This document shows positions 1 through 11,875 of a DNA stretch of 64,000 nucleotides, piece after piece. The DNA comes from Carnegiea gigantea (Eukaryota > Streptophyta > Magnoliopsida > Caryophyllales > Cactaceae). The stretch spans positions 1,088,501-1,152,500 of the forward strand of contig JAKOGI010000003.1 in NCBI GenBank assembly GCA_029747015.1. The letters run 5' to 3'. The notes under the pieces were generated by a model. It was not told where the DNA came from. It did no database searches and was given only the letters and a program-made list of their open reading frames with translations. The number at the start of each line of letters is the position of its first letter. Position 1 is the stretch's first letter. A program made the position numbers and the translations under genes.

Positions 1-1304
1 ACCCCTAGTTACTGGTTAATCTCTCAAATCAATACCCTAGGGTCAAGCCTCAGCAGGGTATAGAGGACTCAGATGTACAAAGCCTTTCCTATTACAATCA
101 AAATGATTATTGACCAATCACCATATTACATAGCATCAGATATTAAGTAGCTTCAGATTGCTGTACTTCTAGAAATTCAAAAGCAACAACCTTGTTGCTT
201 TAAATATAACTTGTCAGTATTGTCAAAGAGAGTAAATGCATCAGCAGAGCAATGAGAAGGTACAGAAAGAGAGCAAGTAAAACGAGAAATCAGGGATGAT
301 AGACAGCAATACTTCAGATCAAATTGTTGCCATCCACATCACTTAAGGAGTTGCACTAATCATAGTGAAGAATAACAAATATCAATGTTTTCATCCATGA
401 ACTTGCACAACTTCTTTTCAGCAAAAGGATAGCTTATGAATTTCAAAATTTCCCAATGATTGTTCCCCACAGACCAGGCCACCTCTTTTTCTTTCTTCCC
501 ACATGTTCACCTAGGATTCCCTAAGCTCCGGCCATACAGCATTCCATTCTTAATATAAAGGGTCTGGAGGGACATCTCACCCCAATACTTTGTTTACAGC
601 ATTAAACTCACTTGTCAGCATCCTGGCTACATGTCTACACTCTACACCCACAATCACTGCCGTATTAGTTGAACAGAACCACTATGTCCTAATTTTGGAA
701 AAGTTGACCAACAGGATTGCCGCAAAATTAAAAGCAGAAACATTCCTTCAGGACCACACTTTTGCTTTGCCCCTAAACGCAAAATGGACTAAAGGAAATC
801 TCCCGACACAAGGTTGGAAATTTGCACACATAACCATGCCTACCTGGCTCACCAGAATCAAATTCGTTCTAAGATAACAGCCAAAAGAATAGTGAACAAG
901 AGAAATTCAGAACCGAGTCCAATAAAAGCCTGCTACTGTTGTTAGCATTCTGCAGGGGCTGCATGCTGAACCGGAAGTTCTCTGGCCAACATTCAAGAGA
1001 ACAACTACACAAAGTAAACGCCACAGGCTAACATAGTCAACTAACATTTAACATACCATCATAGATGTCACATTTTACAGGGCCCACCATAACTGTGAGT
1101 AACTCTATGAAGCAACATGCAGATCAAGGGGTAGACTACATCCAATTCAGTATAAACAACAGCAGAGATGAGTATACAGCCCATTATATGCAGAATTGCT
1201 CCTCACCAGTAAAGATGTCATATACAAGGCCTGTATAACCTCAAGCAGCCACAGAAGAAGCAAAGTGTAGGAGTATACTGACAAAAGGACAACAACACCA
1301 GTAC
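1..1304. other. Unassigned; probable 3' intron of the TFIIA gene
   Basis: No exon can be supported here. The exon ending at 1305 (minus strand) is followed by a good GT donor, so this stretch should be intron. The missing part of TFIIA-L should encode a run of aspartate and glutamate codons followed by a conserved C-terminal beta-barrel. I found neither on the minus strand, so those exons probably lie left of the window. A 95-codon plus-strand frame at 590-877 has no recognisable family and looks like chance. Confidence 0.5.
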
Positions 1305-4002
1305 CTCCAGTTCAGATAAATCAGGTGCAGCATCTCCTGCTCCATCTTGCTGCGGTATGAATCCACCTGCCTGATACTGTGAAGCAAAATCATCGCGTTT
1401 CCGCTTCCCAGAAGGACCTTGAAGAAAGTCCTGGAGTTTTCTCACAAAGTTAGACAATTAGTGAACATCTCACCATCAAAAGGGAAGACTACCCATGTAA
1501 CTTAGTATCAGTCATAAATTTGATACTATGATTAACTGATTATCTGGTTCAACAAAACTCAGGAACAGCATCAGATGTGCAACCTCCAATTAACCCCTCC
1601 CCCCCCCCCCCCCCAAAAAAGGGCAAAAAATAACTTAAGAATAAACAAGAGGGATCAGCAAAGAAAATGCCACCGTGCCAAGATGAGAAATACACCTGAG
1701 TTGCTGGTTGTGAGCCTCCTCTATCAGCCTCTTCCCGACCTTCCACATAAGCTGCAACACAAGACAGAAGTCATGGGTTGCACAGAAAGGGAACATATGA
1801 AAAGCTGGAGAAAGGAAAATTGCAATAGAAAATCCGTTACTTACCCACATTAACGTCCACACCAAGTGGGGTTCTCTGATTCATCCAGGGTGACGGTGGT
1901 TGCTGCAAGATCACAGGAAGCTCAGAATTAATTAGGAGTATTCCCACTTCACCAAGACAACGAACTATGAATTACAAGTCTACAAGACAAAAATCTAATG
2001 TAGCATTTAGTTTGAGTTTCAGGTGAAGTTAAATGAGTGATCTTAAGTTCTTAACAGGAAACTAGAAAAACCAAAGTACAGAAAACAGGGAAACAGGTCC
2101 CATATAACTTTTTTTTGGTGGGGGGAGGGGGGGGCTTGATCACAAAACGATAGAATGCTCAAGCACGACAACAACTACATCTACATGAAAATCCATCTTC
2201 GAAAGTTTTGAAGGCCAACACATTTGCTGTCTAATGATGAGTATGGTATCTCAAAGAGTTTGATCTTACCGTGACATGATTTGATAATTGATATGACACT
2301 TTGCTAGATTCCCAAAAAAATTAAAAATTAAGAAATAGAATATGCTCCTTAAATTTAGGGAAAATAGACACAGCTTCTATAAGAAGCTTGAAATATTCTC
2401 AACATTCCAAAAACATCAGAAATCTAGAAGATGAAATCCAATAAAATATCTCTGAGCTCCTACTTACTAAGGATTTTCATGTAAAAACTACAACAATGAA
2501 ACTTTTAGCAAGACATACAGGACACTTTGCTATTATTAGCTAAAATAATCTCTGTATTACAGATTTTATTTGTTGAAACACTAGAATTAGCTGTTCCTCA
2601 TGAATTACATCCTGCTTCAGAGTGAACTTTTTCCATACCAATGACTACTCAACGAATTTCAGTAAGCGTAGCCTTAACACAATAAAGACAATGGTGCTAC
2701 TTGACCAATAGCGCACCAGATAACATCAGTAACATCATGTCTTAATTAGGACTTACAGCCCCAGGTTTCATCTCATTTGGGCCGGCAGCACCCTCATTAG
2801 AATTAGGAGTAGGGTAATCTGTAGACCCAGTAGGAATGTTGTACATGGAACTGTCCACTGTTCCGGGCAACGGAGTTGGAATCGGAGTCTGCAGTGGTGT
2901 CTGCAATGGAAAGAACACAAGGAAGTCAATCCAGTGGCTAAAGGCCTGGACGCTGATAATCATCTAGAACCTTCATAAAGAATGTGGACTTCATAATTGC
3001 ATCAAGTTGACCATGACGCTGACCCAAAAAAACTGACCATAACATTGTCTTCTATCATTATCCACTATTTATGAACTTCATCATTAATAATCCAATTTGA
3101 AGGATGCCCCTAAAGTTGATGGTAAATATTTTGCTATACTATTTATGCACTTCAGTAGCCACTCCTAAGTGAGGATCCTCACATGGCAAGGTCTCACAAC
3201 TTAGAAGGTAATATATACACTGCCTTACCTCTTAAAAAGGCAAAGAGGCCTAAAATGGGATTTTTTTTTTTTTTTTTTTTTTGGGTGATCGATAAAATGT
3301 ATGAATTAACAATGAAAATAATTCTCCAGTCATAAGAATAAATTGATAAGGACTTAACAGAAAATAAAAGTTGATTTTTTTTTCTTCTTTTCCTTCTTTC
3401 AAACGAAACAGGTAAGTTCTAGTAACTGTCCTAAGCTAATGCAAAAAATCTAGCAGGTCCAATTCACTCCTGGCAGCAACCCGAAAGAAATACTTACAGG
3501 AGGGAAAAGCATCTCAGCAGTCGGAGTTTCATACTCTTCAGTCCCTTCATAGGGCACATTCAGGTCATGAACAGGTGTAACTGCCGCCCCTGGTGCTTGC
3601 TTTGGCACCGAAGGCCTCTCACTTGGCCCCAATATCGCCCCTGCTTGTATCAATTTCATCTCCCACAGCTGTAAAAGCCACACAAACCACATCAATTTCA
3701 CCTAGAAATCTACAAATCTTAAAACCCTAGAACCCATCAGATCAGAGCATTCCAGCAACCGATCCCACCAATTTCCCTTCCCCCAAAACCCTAATCAACA
3801 AAATCAGATCCAAAAACCCTAATTACGCAGCAAAATGGGCATCTTTTTTATTTCTGCTTTGAAGAAAATGAGCACAACGTACCCCTTGAAGCTCGTTCAG
3901 GACAGCTTCACCAGGGCCATTGTTGACGAACTCTTCCCGGACCTTGTCGATGACGTCTTCAATGACGTGGATGTAAACAGCGCTGGTAGTGGCGGTAACC
4001 AT
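1305..4002 (-). CDS. TFIIA-L: TFIIA large subunit (alpha/beta), N-terminal 225 codons, 3' part missing
   Basis: General transcription factor IIA large subunit. In the nucleus it stabilises TBP on the TATA box for RNA polymerase II. Six exons read right to left: 4002-3883, 3668-3498, 2900-2757, 1902-1845, 1751-1696 and 1430-1305 (120, 171, 144, 58, 56 and 126 nt). All have GT-AG borders and the frame stays open for 225 codons. The N-terminal helical domain is evident (SAVYIHVIEDVIDKVREEF, then WEMKLIQAGAI). A proline/threonine-rich spacer follows (TPLQTPIPTPLPG, then GVDVNVAYVEGREE), then the basic GKRKRDDF segment and the IPQQDGAGDA stretch. The start at 4002 was chosen because family members begin just before TSAVY; an in-frame ATG 33 codons upstream adds unconserved residues. 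The acidic region and C-terminal domain are not seen, so the gene is partial here. It shows no break. Confidence 0.93.
1599..1614. repeat. Homopolymer C tract in a TFIIA-L intron
   Basis: Sixteen cytosines followed by an A run lie between the exons at 1430 and 1696. On the minus strand the intron therefore carries T-rich then G16 sequence. Length is likely to vary between individuals and reads. Confidence 0.85.
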
Positions 4003-4310
4003 TTCCGAATCTTCGAGAAGCTTCTCTGGAAATCTCGCCCGCTTTAGGAAAGGACGAATCGGAGCGATCTGGCTCGTCGATTCAGAGCCGAGTCGAGTCA
4101 ACCAAGAATCACCGAGTCCGGTGGTAGTATGGTACGAATGGAGTAGAGTCGGCGGATGGGGAGGAGAGAGACAGGGCGGCGGGGACGGCGGAGTAGAGAG
4201 AATTAGAAAGAAGGGCGGAGGTGGACAGGAGGAAGGCGGAAGTACGCGGAACAGAAGAGGGACGAATAAAGAATGGAATATAAATAGGTTTGCATCCGTT
4301 TATAATGCCT
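4003..4310 (-). promoter_or_regulatory. 5' leader and core promoter of the TFIIA-L gene
   Basis: Upstream of the ATG the minus strand is rich in CT tracts, typical of a plant 5' leader, for about 270 bp. A TATAAA on the minus strand (4299-4304) lies about 300 bp before the ATG. The core-promoter call is inference from motif and position. A plus-strand frame over 3989-4312 is an artefact of this purine-rich leader. Confidence 0.5.
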
Positions 4311-4353
4311 GAATCCCACGTGTCAATATCTGCGATGCTGCTGCCTCTGCGCT

Positions 4354-4372
4354 CCCCCCCCCCCCCCCCCCC
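4354..4372. repeat. Homopolymer C tract upstream of TFIIA-L
   Basis: Nineteen cytosines followed by five guanines, about 50 bp beyond the probable TATA box of the TFIIA-L gene. It is simple sequence and may form an i-motif or G-quadruplex. No function can be assigned from sequence. Confidence 0.85.
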
Positions 4373-4754
4373 GGGGGAGGGTTGAAGCGGTAGTTTTAAC
4401 TGAGCAGTGACAGTGAGTAGACAAAGCCCAAGGACATCTATTGTATTTGTTGCTTTTTTGCTTTCTTCTTTTTTTCCTTCGTGTTTTTTGGGGGGTGTCC
4501 GTGGATGGGATGTCCATTGCTAACTGGAGTGAGAAAAAAATTTGAAGCCAAAAAAGCAGAAAATAAAAAATTTAAATCAAAAAATCGATTAATTTGAAAA
4601 ATTATGTTAATTCAGCATATTTACAAAAAAAATTCACTATTGATTCAGACATTTGAAAAGTCAATTGAATAATGATAGCATACGATTAATTGAAAGTAAA
4701 GACATTTTTGAAAAAATAAATTATATACTAGCCAGATTACATATTTTAGAACTA

Positions 4755-5640
4755 GAAAAGAACAAGGAATGAACACGTCTACACTGCGTTCAATAGTAGT
4801 ATTTTGAGTAGCATTTAGCATTTTGACCAAATCTATACACTTAGTAGTCACTTTTAAATGTTCGACAACCTAGTATTTGAATTAGCATTTCAAGTAGCAT
4901 TTTGCATTTCAAATAACGTTTATAAAAAACTAACAATATTAGTTTTTAGCATTCAAAATTAGCGTTTCATATTTTTTTAACCAAAAAATACCAATTGAAA
5001 CTTTTGTCTTCAGAAACTACATTTATACTTTTATGTCAATTTATATTAATCAGCTAACCCAACATCAAAATTTATCAAACACATTTGTTTCAACTATTCA
5101 TCTAAATAGTTATCAGCTAACAACTAAATTAAAACCGCTACCTGGTACCTGACCAACTATCTGCTATTTGAACTGCTATTTACTACTTAAACAACTATTT
5201 TTTCGAGCAAAGCCATGGAATTAATATGTAGGTCACATTCGGGAATAGCATTTGGAATGGCGCTTTAGTATTTTAACCAAGCTAAAACACTAATTAATCA
5301 ATTTTTTAGTGTTCGGTGACATACTATTTGGACTAATGTTCAAAGTAGCATTTAGCATTTCAAACATTATTTCTGAAAAGCTAATAGTATTACCTTTTGG
5401 TATTGAAAAATATCATTTCATATTTTTTGATTAAAAAATTCCTTTGAAAATTCCATCTTTGAAAAATATTCATATCCTTTTATATTAATTTACATTAATC
5501 AACTAACCTAATGTTAATCTAACAAACACATTTTTTTCAACCATTCATCTAAACAACTATATCCTCTCAAAATAGCTATCCACTACCTAGACAGATATTC
5601 GCTACCTAAACAGCTACTTTTGTCGAACAAATCCATAATG
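4755..5640. repeat. Two diverged tandem copies of a ~450-bp AT-rich MITE-like unit
   Basis: The segment from about 4755 to 5215 is repeated in the same order at about 5228-5640. Shared landmarks include AGTAGCATTTAGCATTT-like text, a TATTAATTTACATTAATCA-like stretch, CATTCATCTAAA, and terminal CTATTTTTTCGAGCAAA versus CTACTTTTGTCGAACAAA. Matching points are about 450 bp apart. The two ends of a unit look weakly complementary, which suggests a hAT-like MITE dimer. Many small indels show it is old. No coding potential was seen. Confidence 0.6.
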
Positions 5641-6078
5641 TCTTCAACAGTTAAATTAAATAAAGAAAGTATAGAGAAATGAAAATTTTGTTTCGATTAA
5701 TTGTTTGACCTATAAACAATTTGAAAATTAATTTGTCAGCAGAATCGAAAGCAAATCAACTTATTTTTTTTCAGTTTTGTTCCAATTTGGATTGTTGTTG
5801 AATCCAAATTTTCGGATAACCGAAAATCAGTTAACTAGTTTTATCACTTCTAATACTAACCAATAAATGAATTCAAACATGGAATATAGACAAATTGTTA
5901 TGCTAGCTATTTATTTGATAAAGTTCTTGTTTTATGCATCTAACGTTGGGAGATTCCCTCAAATAAAGTACAAATCTTGACCAATAATCATGGCATGTTT
6001 AGGACATAATTATATACGTAACTATATAATGCTAAATAAAATGACATTTGTTTCAATATGTTGAAGAAAGAGTTGCTG
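5641..6078. other. AT-rich intergenic sequence, nothing recognised
   Basis: Lies between the tandem MITE-like repeat and the left end of the Harbinger element. No coding frame or repeat structure was found. Confidence 0.5.
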
Positions 6079-6957
6079 TTAGAGCAGGTCCAATGAGGAG
6101 CCCGCGAGTCGGAAATCAGGCGGCGAGCGAGTGGGCTGCTCGTTTGGCTCCAGCAGCAGGCCTAATAGAGGGGGCTCGTCGAGCGGCTCAGGAAGGCAGG
6201 CGGCTCGCGTTGGAATTTTTTTTATCGGCTAGCGGGTGAAACGACGTCGTTTCACTGTCTTGACAGTTTTTTTCTTGACTGATGAGCTGTACGTTAAAAA
6301 GAAAACAGAGAAAGTTGATGAAAGAGCCGTCGGAGAAATTGGAAATAGCCGTTGCTGAACGGCGCTTTTGGGAAATGAATATTTTTCTTCTTTTTTTTGT
6401 AATTTATATTTGCTATAGATACTCTACTCCTTCTATGAATTTTTTACCACACACAACTTACAATTTATCTCTCCCCAAATTCTGAGCAATTTGTTATTTG
6501 TGAGTAATTTCATCCAAAAAGTGAAGCAATTAAGTAAGTATTTCTTTTTTTCAATTATGTAATTGCTTTTGTAATGTTAAATTTTGTAATTACATTTTGA
6601 ATATTTTGTTATTATTTTGTAGACAAGTTGAAGGTATTCTCTACCAAGAAAGAAGTGAAGCAAAATTGTGAGTTTGGAATTTATTTAAAATATTGACTAT
6701 TTTTGGTTTGTGGTAGTTTATATGTTAGTAATCAAAATGTGTGAATATTTTATACATTGATATTAATGTCATTAAATGAATATGAGCTTATTAGTTTATT
6801 AAGAATGTTAAATATGACATGATTATATGTATAAAATATGACATGGTTATATGTCAATGTATTTGTCATAATTAAAATGACTATGAGTTTTTTCATAAAA
6901 TCGAAATACTAAATTTTTTTAGGCAATTTCATATGTGTAGGTTAAGTTTGAGGTCAT

Positions 6958-7944
6958 GTTACTAAAAATAACCTAGTTGTTGGAAGTTTTGACAACTTAG
7001 TAAAATTGAAGAAGTAAAATTTCAATAAAATTAATATTTAACCATCAAGAATGTTAATATGTTTTGTAGAGCATTGCATTTAATAATTTGCAATGCTTTA
7101 TGAAGTGAAAAAAAAAAGTATCTAAAATGATTAATATGATTAAATTTAAATGTATTTGGCATGTTAGGTAAAATTTATTATATTTTCATGTTAGATGTAT
7201 GAAATAAGTTAATATATTATAAGATCATATGAATCTCATAAGATGCAAATAGTAAATTTATGTATGTAATTAAAGGATCATCATATTGTAATTTTTTTAA
7301 AATTGTTGACCTATTATTATTTTTTTTTTGGTCAATCAATGTACCTTTTATTTAATCATTGGAGTATTGTAATTGTTACATTTATGTATGTGTAATTATT
7401 TTTTTAAATTCAGACTCCTTTTTTTTAAAAAAAATTATGCGTCTTTAAATAATTGTGTTATTAAATAATGAATATGGTCAAATTTAAATAACCGACAAGG
7501 TAGTGAAATTTAATTATTTATGTTTTCACAAGTCAGATTACAAGTACATACCGTTAGTGACGTGATAATGTGACTTGAATAGTAAGTAATTATGGTTAGT
7601 AATTATGTACATAATTTAATACGTGGAGGTACATATTTAAGTATGTAACTAAAAATAATTTAGTGTTGTAAAGTGTTGACATGTTTGTAATGTTAAAGAA
7701 GTAAAATTAAATTGAATATGATGTTGAATCATAAAATTAGTCATCATGTCATGATATGTTTTTTTTTTAACCTTGCATTTACTAATTTGAAATGTGTTGC
7801 AAATTGGGGGAAAAAATGAAGAGAAATAATTGAATTGGAATGGTAAGATGAATTCTCTGGGAATTATAGGAAACTCATGTATTTGGCATGTTAGTTTAAA
7901 ATTTATTATGTTTTCATATTAGATGTATAAAATACGTTAATATT
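6958..7944. repeat. Internal direct duplication in the Harbinger leader
   Basis: About 6958-7225 resembles about 7641-7944 in the same order and orientation, offset by roughly 700 bp. Shared landmarks are ACTAAAAATAA, a GAAGTAAAATT stretch, a TTGCATTTA..AATTTG block, GTATTTGGCATGTTAG and TTTTCAT.TTAGATGTAT. Divergence is considerable, so the duplication is old. It lies upstream of ORF1 and contains no gene. Confidence 0.6.
7372..7470 (+). repeat. Stray copy of the Harbinger 3' tandem-repeat unit
   Basis: This block reads through the same text as the tandem units at 10885-11386: TTGTTACATT, a T-rich run, ATTCAGACTCC, a T/A run, ATTATGCGTCTTTAAATAATTG and TATTAAATAAT. It covers roughly the first 100 bp of a unit. 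It sits on the opposite side of both transposon genes from the array. Confidence 0.75.
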
Positions 7945-7992
7945 TTAATTAATTCGATTAATATACTTGTAGGTCGTAATTTTATCTCGATT

Positions 7993-9248
7993 ATGGATCC
8001 TAACATTCCCCCATCATTTACTAGTTTACTTAATGGAGACGATTCACCCCAAGTTAGGGCGAATAGTGCCACTCCTATTACCCCAAGTAATCTCCACATG
8101 TCTTACCCTTCATATCCACCGCCTAACTACAACTAACACATGTACCAACTATATTATTACCCACCACAACCCCACTTCAGGAATCCAAGTGATAGCTCAG
8201 GTCAAAACCCTCGTAACTATCCTCCACTTTGTTACCCCCACCACATAATAATGCGCACAATGTGTATCACAGTGAGTACGCATGCTACCCTTCCTACTAT
8301 CCTCTACCACACACCACCCCAAATTACTTGTCTGCAAGGAGCAACTCTACACCTTCATCTACGCCAATAGGCAATGGTCGGGTTAGGGAATTCTGAGATC
8401 GATATTGACCCGAGTACTGAAGGGGATGTGGAGGAAGTATAGGGGGTGCAAGTATCGATGCAAAGAAGTGGACGGTTGAAGAGGATCAACGGCTAATACG
8501 TGCTTGGATTAACGTAGGCACGGATGCCGTTGTCAAGAATGATCAAAAGAAGTCTGGCTTTTGGGCTAGGGTGGCCTCCAATTTCAATGACCGCCGTCCA
8601 CGAGGAGTCTCGCCTCGTTCTTGGAAGACGCTAAATGGTCGATGGGGTCGATGCTCCCCGCTCGTCAGTAAATGGGCGAGTATTATGTTAGAGGTTAAGC
8701 GTATCAACCAAAGTGGCTGGAACGAGGTTATGATTCTGGAGGTAGCACACAGGTTATACAAAGAACGTACGAGGAAGAAGTTTGATCTCGAGTACTGGTG
8801 CGAGTTGGTCAAGGACCAATCAAAATAGAGGGCTATATGTGACCCACCAAAGTCAGGGTCAGGATCCTCCAAAAGGTCCCATCCCGACACCGAAGAGGCA
8901 GGAGAGGAAGGTGCAAGTGGGAGTGAAAGATCTGAGGGGATAAAAGCAGTGAAGAGAAGGCTAAAGCAAAAGGCAAATATCTATGTCGTTGATTTTGTCA
9001 CAATTAAGTTACATGACTTGAACAGTAACAGTAGTGATATGAATGAAATGTTCAAAGACTATATCACACTAGCAAAAGAAGAAAAAACACAGAAGATGAT
9101 GATGAGAGCAGAAAAGTTGAGGGCCCAGGAGGATAGAATAATAATGATGGACACCTCAATGCTGAGTCCTGAACAAGCAATGTATTATGAGCAAAGAAGA
9201 GCAGATATTATGAGAAGGAGATTACAACAATCATCATTATCTCAATAA
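7993..9248 (+). pseudogene. Harbinger ORF1: Myb/SANT-like DNA-binding protein, broken
   Basis: This accessory gene of PIF/Harbinger elements encodes a Myb-like protein needed with the transposase for transposition. From the ATG at 7993 a proline/tyrosine-rich N-terminus (PNIPPSF, then SYPSYPPPN) runs to a TAA at 8134. The frame then shifts. From 8463 the Myb/SANT-like region is clear (KKWTVEEDQRLIRAWINVG, then SGFWARVASNFND and SWKTLNGRWG). An in-frame TAG at 8826 interrupts it. The same frame continues with an acidic/serine segment and a C-terminal helical region (MRAEKLRAQEDRI, then SPEQAMYYEQRR) to the stop at 9246. At least two stops and one frameshift mean it makes no full protein. Confidence 0.85.
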
Positions 9249-9460
9249 TATGTTTCCCCTCCCTCTTCATTACATAGATTAAGTTCGAAAATTGTACTAT
9301 GTAACTTTATTTTACCATGTATTGTATTAGATATGATTTGGTGTAATCGTCTTATGATATTAATTTATAAAATTGGTATGTCTATTGTTATTTAATCAAA
9401 TGATTACTCTTCTATACTGTAACACTTTTGTTCATAAATATGTTACATAGGATATTTGTA

Positions 9461-10826
9461 ATGGATAAATTCAATGTTGAGAAGCTGCCTTGTGAGGAAG
9501 ATTCATCCTCCTTATCATCCTCATCTTCATCAGATACTGATATCATGGTTATGGGCGCTTTTCTCCAGCATCAACAACAACTTCAATAGGAAATGACCGC
9601 CCTTTTCCAACTTATTGAAGCAGCAAGAGAGTTGATGCCTTCGGCATCTAGGCATCCGGTAAAGAAGAGATTTGTTAAGAGGGATAAAAAAAACTGCCCA
9701 CAACCGCTTATACAAAGATTACTTCGCGGAAGATTCATTGTACAATGATCATCATTTTCATCGTAGATTTCGAATGTGGAGGCACTCATTTCTCCACATT
9801 GTGGAAGCAGTCGGCCATCATTCAAGGTACTTCCAGGTTAGATACGATGCGGCCGGAAAGCTTGGATTGACGCCATTAACCAAGTGTACCACAGCCATAC
9901 GAATGCTTGCCTATGGTGTAGCGGCCGACTGCGTTGATGAGTACTTGAAGATTGGTGCGAACATCGCAATGGAATGCATGAAGAAGTTTGCCTTAGGCAT
10001 CGTTGAGGTTTTCAGGGAAGAGTATTTGAGAAAACCCAATCAAGTTGATGTTGATCGCTTACTATAGGTTGCTAAAGCCCGTGACTTTTCCGGTATGTTG
10101 GGAAGCATAGATTGCATACACTGGGAATGGAAGAATTGCCCAACGGCTTGGAAGACATCATTTCAAAAGCAAATTTATAAGGTGCCAACTATTATTCTTG
10201 AAGTCGTTGCATCATACGACCTTTGGATATGACATGCATTATTCGGGTTGTCTGGAAGTTTTACTGACATAAATGTCCTTGACCGCTCACTGATTTTCCA
10301 AGAGCTGTATAATAATCGGGCTCCGAAATGTGAGTATGTCATCAATGGGCATCAGTACAATATAGGATATTATCTTTCATATGGAATTTATCTAAAATGG
10401 GCGGCATTTGTTAAAACTATCCCTCTTCCCCAAGGGCCGAAGAACAAACTCTTCGCAGAACGTCAGGAGTCGGTTAGGAAGGACGTTGAACAAGTCTTCA
10501 GTGTGTTACATGCTCGATTTGCCATTGTACGAGGCCCCGCTCGCCTCATGGATCAAAGAGAAATTGGTATTATTATGAGAGCATGTGTGATACTCCATAA
10601 CACGATTGTTGAGGACGAACGGGACAACTACGAGCTTGCATTTGACTATGATGTTGTCGAGGGAACTGTCTCGGAGCCGATTGTTAATCATGCCCACCAT
10701 CCATGCTATGATACGTACTTTCAATGGTCATGCCAAGTTCACAACTCCGACACATATGAAACTCTCCAAGCGGACTTGATTAACGAGATATGGAAGCAAA
10801 ATTCAGACCCACGGCTAAGAGGATAA
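9461..10826 (+). pseudogene. Harbinger DDE transposase (HARBI1/ALP1-like nuclease), broken
   Basis: Transposase of the PIF/Harbinger element. The ATG at 9461 opens an acidic serine-rich N-terminus. It is cut by a TAG at 9587 and then shifts frame near an A8 run at 9686-9693. The conserved region resumes (HRRFRMWRHSFLHIVEAVG) and is cut by a TAG at 10065. The first catalytic Asp is in GSIDCIHW (codon at 10110). A Trp codon has become TGA at 10230 in the usual LWIWHAFFG motif. The second Asp is in TDINVLDRS (10266) and the Glu in RKDVEQVF (10488). The last 192 codons are open. The gene is degenerate but all three catalytic positions are still recognisable. Confidence 0.92.
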
Positions 10827-10884
10827 TTAAATTATCGTCATATTGTAATTTTTTTTTTATTTTTTTTAATCATTGACCTATTGT

Positions 10885-11386
10885 AATTTTTACATTCAAG
10901 CATGCATAATTTTTTTTTTTAATTCAGACTCCTATGTTTTTTTCAAAAAACATTTTCTATGTCTTAAAAGTCTTTAATTACTTGTATTATTAAATTATTA
11001 TCTGCAAATTTTTTCCACATAAATAATACACCTAAATAACAAAACAAAACAAAAAATATTTTTTGATTGGTACATTCAAGCATGTGTAACTTTTTTTTAT
11101 ATTCCCCCAAAAAAAATATTCTGCGTCTTTAAATAATTATATTATTAAATTATTATGTGCAAATTATTTTTCACATAAATAATAAAGATAAATAACAAAA
11201 CAAAACAAAAAGTATGTTTTAAATTGTTACATTCAAGCATGTCTATTTTTTTTTTTAAAATTCATACTCCTTTTTAAAAAAAAAAAAAATATTATGCGTC
11301 TTTAAATAATTGTGTTACTAAATTATTATGTGCAAATTATTTTTCACATAAATAATAAAGCTAAATAACAAAACAAAACATAAAAA
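10885..11386 (+). repeat. Three tandem ~160-180-bp units at the Harbinger 3' end
   Basis: The motif ACATTCAAGCATG recurs at 10892, 11072 and 11229. Each unit continues with a T-rich run, ATTC..ACTCC or similar, an A/T run, TGCGTCTTTAAATAATT, TATTAAATTATTATGTGCAAATT, CACATAAATAATA and AACAAAACAAAACA. Spacings are about 180 and 157 bp. The first unit is the most diverged. The array lies between the transposase stop and the right terminal repeat. Confidence 0.85.
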
Positions 11387-11573
11387 CAAACCAATTAAAT
11401 ATGATTTGATGTAGGGTCCATATATATTATTTTATTTGGTGAGCCAAAGTGGTGAGCCTTACATTAGAGAGAGGGAAGATTGTGAGCTAAAAAATTAGAG
11501 AGAGAATTGATGTAACACTGGGAGGCCCCCACTGGTGAGCCAAATTTTCGGCTCACCATTGGTTATGCTCTTA

Positions 11574-11875
11574 GTTTGTGTGGGAGCTAGAAATGATTCA
11601 AATGAAAATGGTAATTGCAGAGAAATAGAGCAGCAAAATAATGTCAGTGCCCTACAAAAATGCGATCACCAAAGGAATATAATAGATAAAGGACAAGAAC
11701 AATGAATGATAGATATAAGGAAAATGTTGTAGGGGTGTAGAGAGATATGTGAGCAAAGTTTGGAAGGTATGTGTAAAACACTATGCTACCATCGCCACCA
11801 TTAGTCCATTAATGCTCATATATTTTTATGACGATCCTTTTGTGCAATTATTACCTTCTTAGGGTCTATTCTGCT
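11574..11875. other. Short intergenic gap between Harbinger and MULE
   Basis: No coding frame, repeat or RNA gene recognised. It starts at the Harbinger target duplication and ends near the tentative left limit of the Mutator-like element. Confidence 0.4.

Larger units (their letters stand above)
6082..11570 (+). mobile_element. PIF/Harbinger DNA transposon, full-length but inactivated
   Basis: The 5,489-bp element is bounded by similar inverted ends: GAGCAGGTCCAATGAGGAGCC on the left, and on the right GAGCATAACCAATGGTGAGCC when read inward. Both sides are flanked by TTA (6079-6081 and 11571-11573), the 3-bp target site typical of PIF/Harbinger. Inside are the two genes expected of this superfamily in plants: a Myb-like DNA-binding ORF1 at 7993-9248 and a DDE transposase at 9461-10826, both on the plus strand and both carrying stops or frameshifts. 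GTGAGCC motifs recur near the right end. The element could at most be mobilised in trans. Ends, target duplication and gene content agree, so the call is secure. Confidence 0.95.

Noticed and set aside
590..877. 95-codon plus-strand open frame inside the TFIIA gene's 3' intron region
   Set aside because: No recognisable family, no splice or promoter context, and codon content typical of chance in AT-rich plant intron sequence.
3989..4312. 107-codon plus-strand frame over the TFIIA leader, glycine/arginine-rich
   Set aside because: It is antisense to the first exon and the CT-rich leader; the apparent protein is low-complexity produced by purine-rich sequence.
6048..6239. Plus-strand frame covering the left end of the Harbinger element
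   Set aside because: It reads through the terminal repeat and GC-rich subterminal DNA; no domain.
8543..8890. Long minus-strand frame antisense to Harbinger ORF1
   Set aside because: The plus strand gives a clear Myb-like domain in the same place; the antisense frame has no family resemblance.
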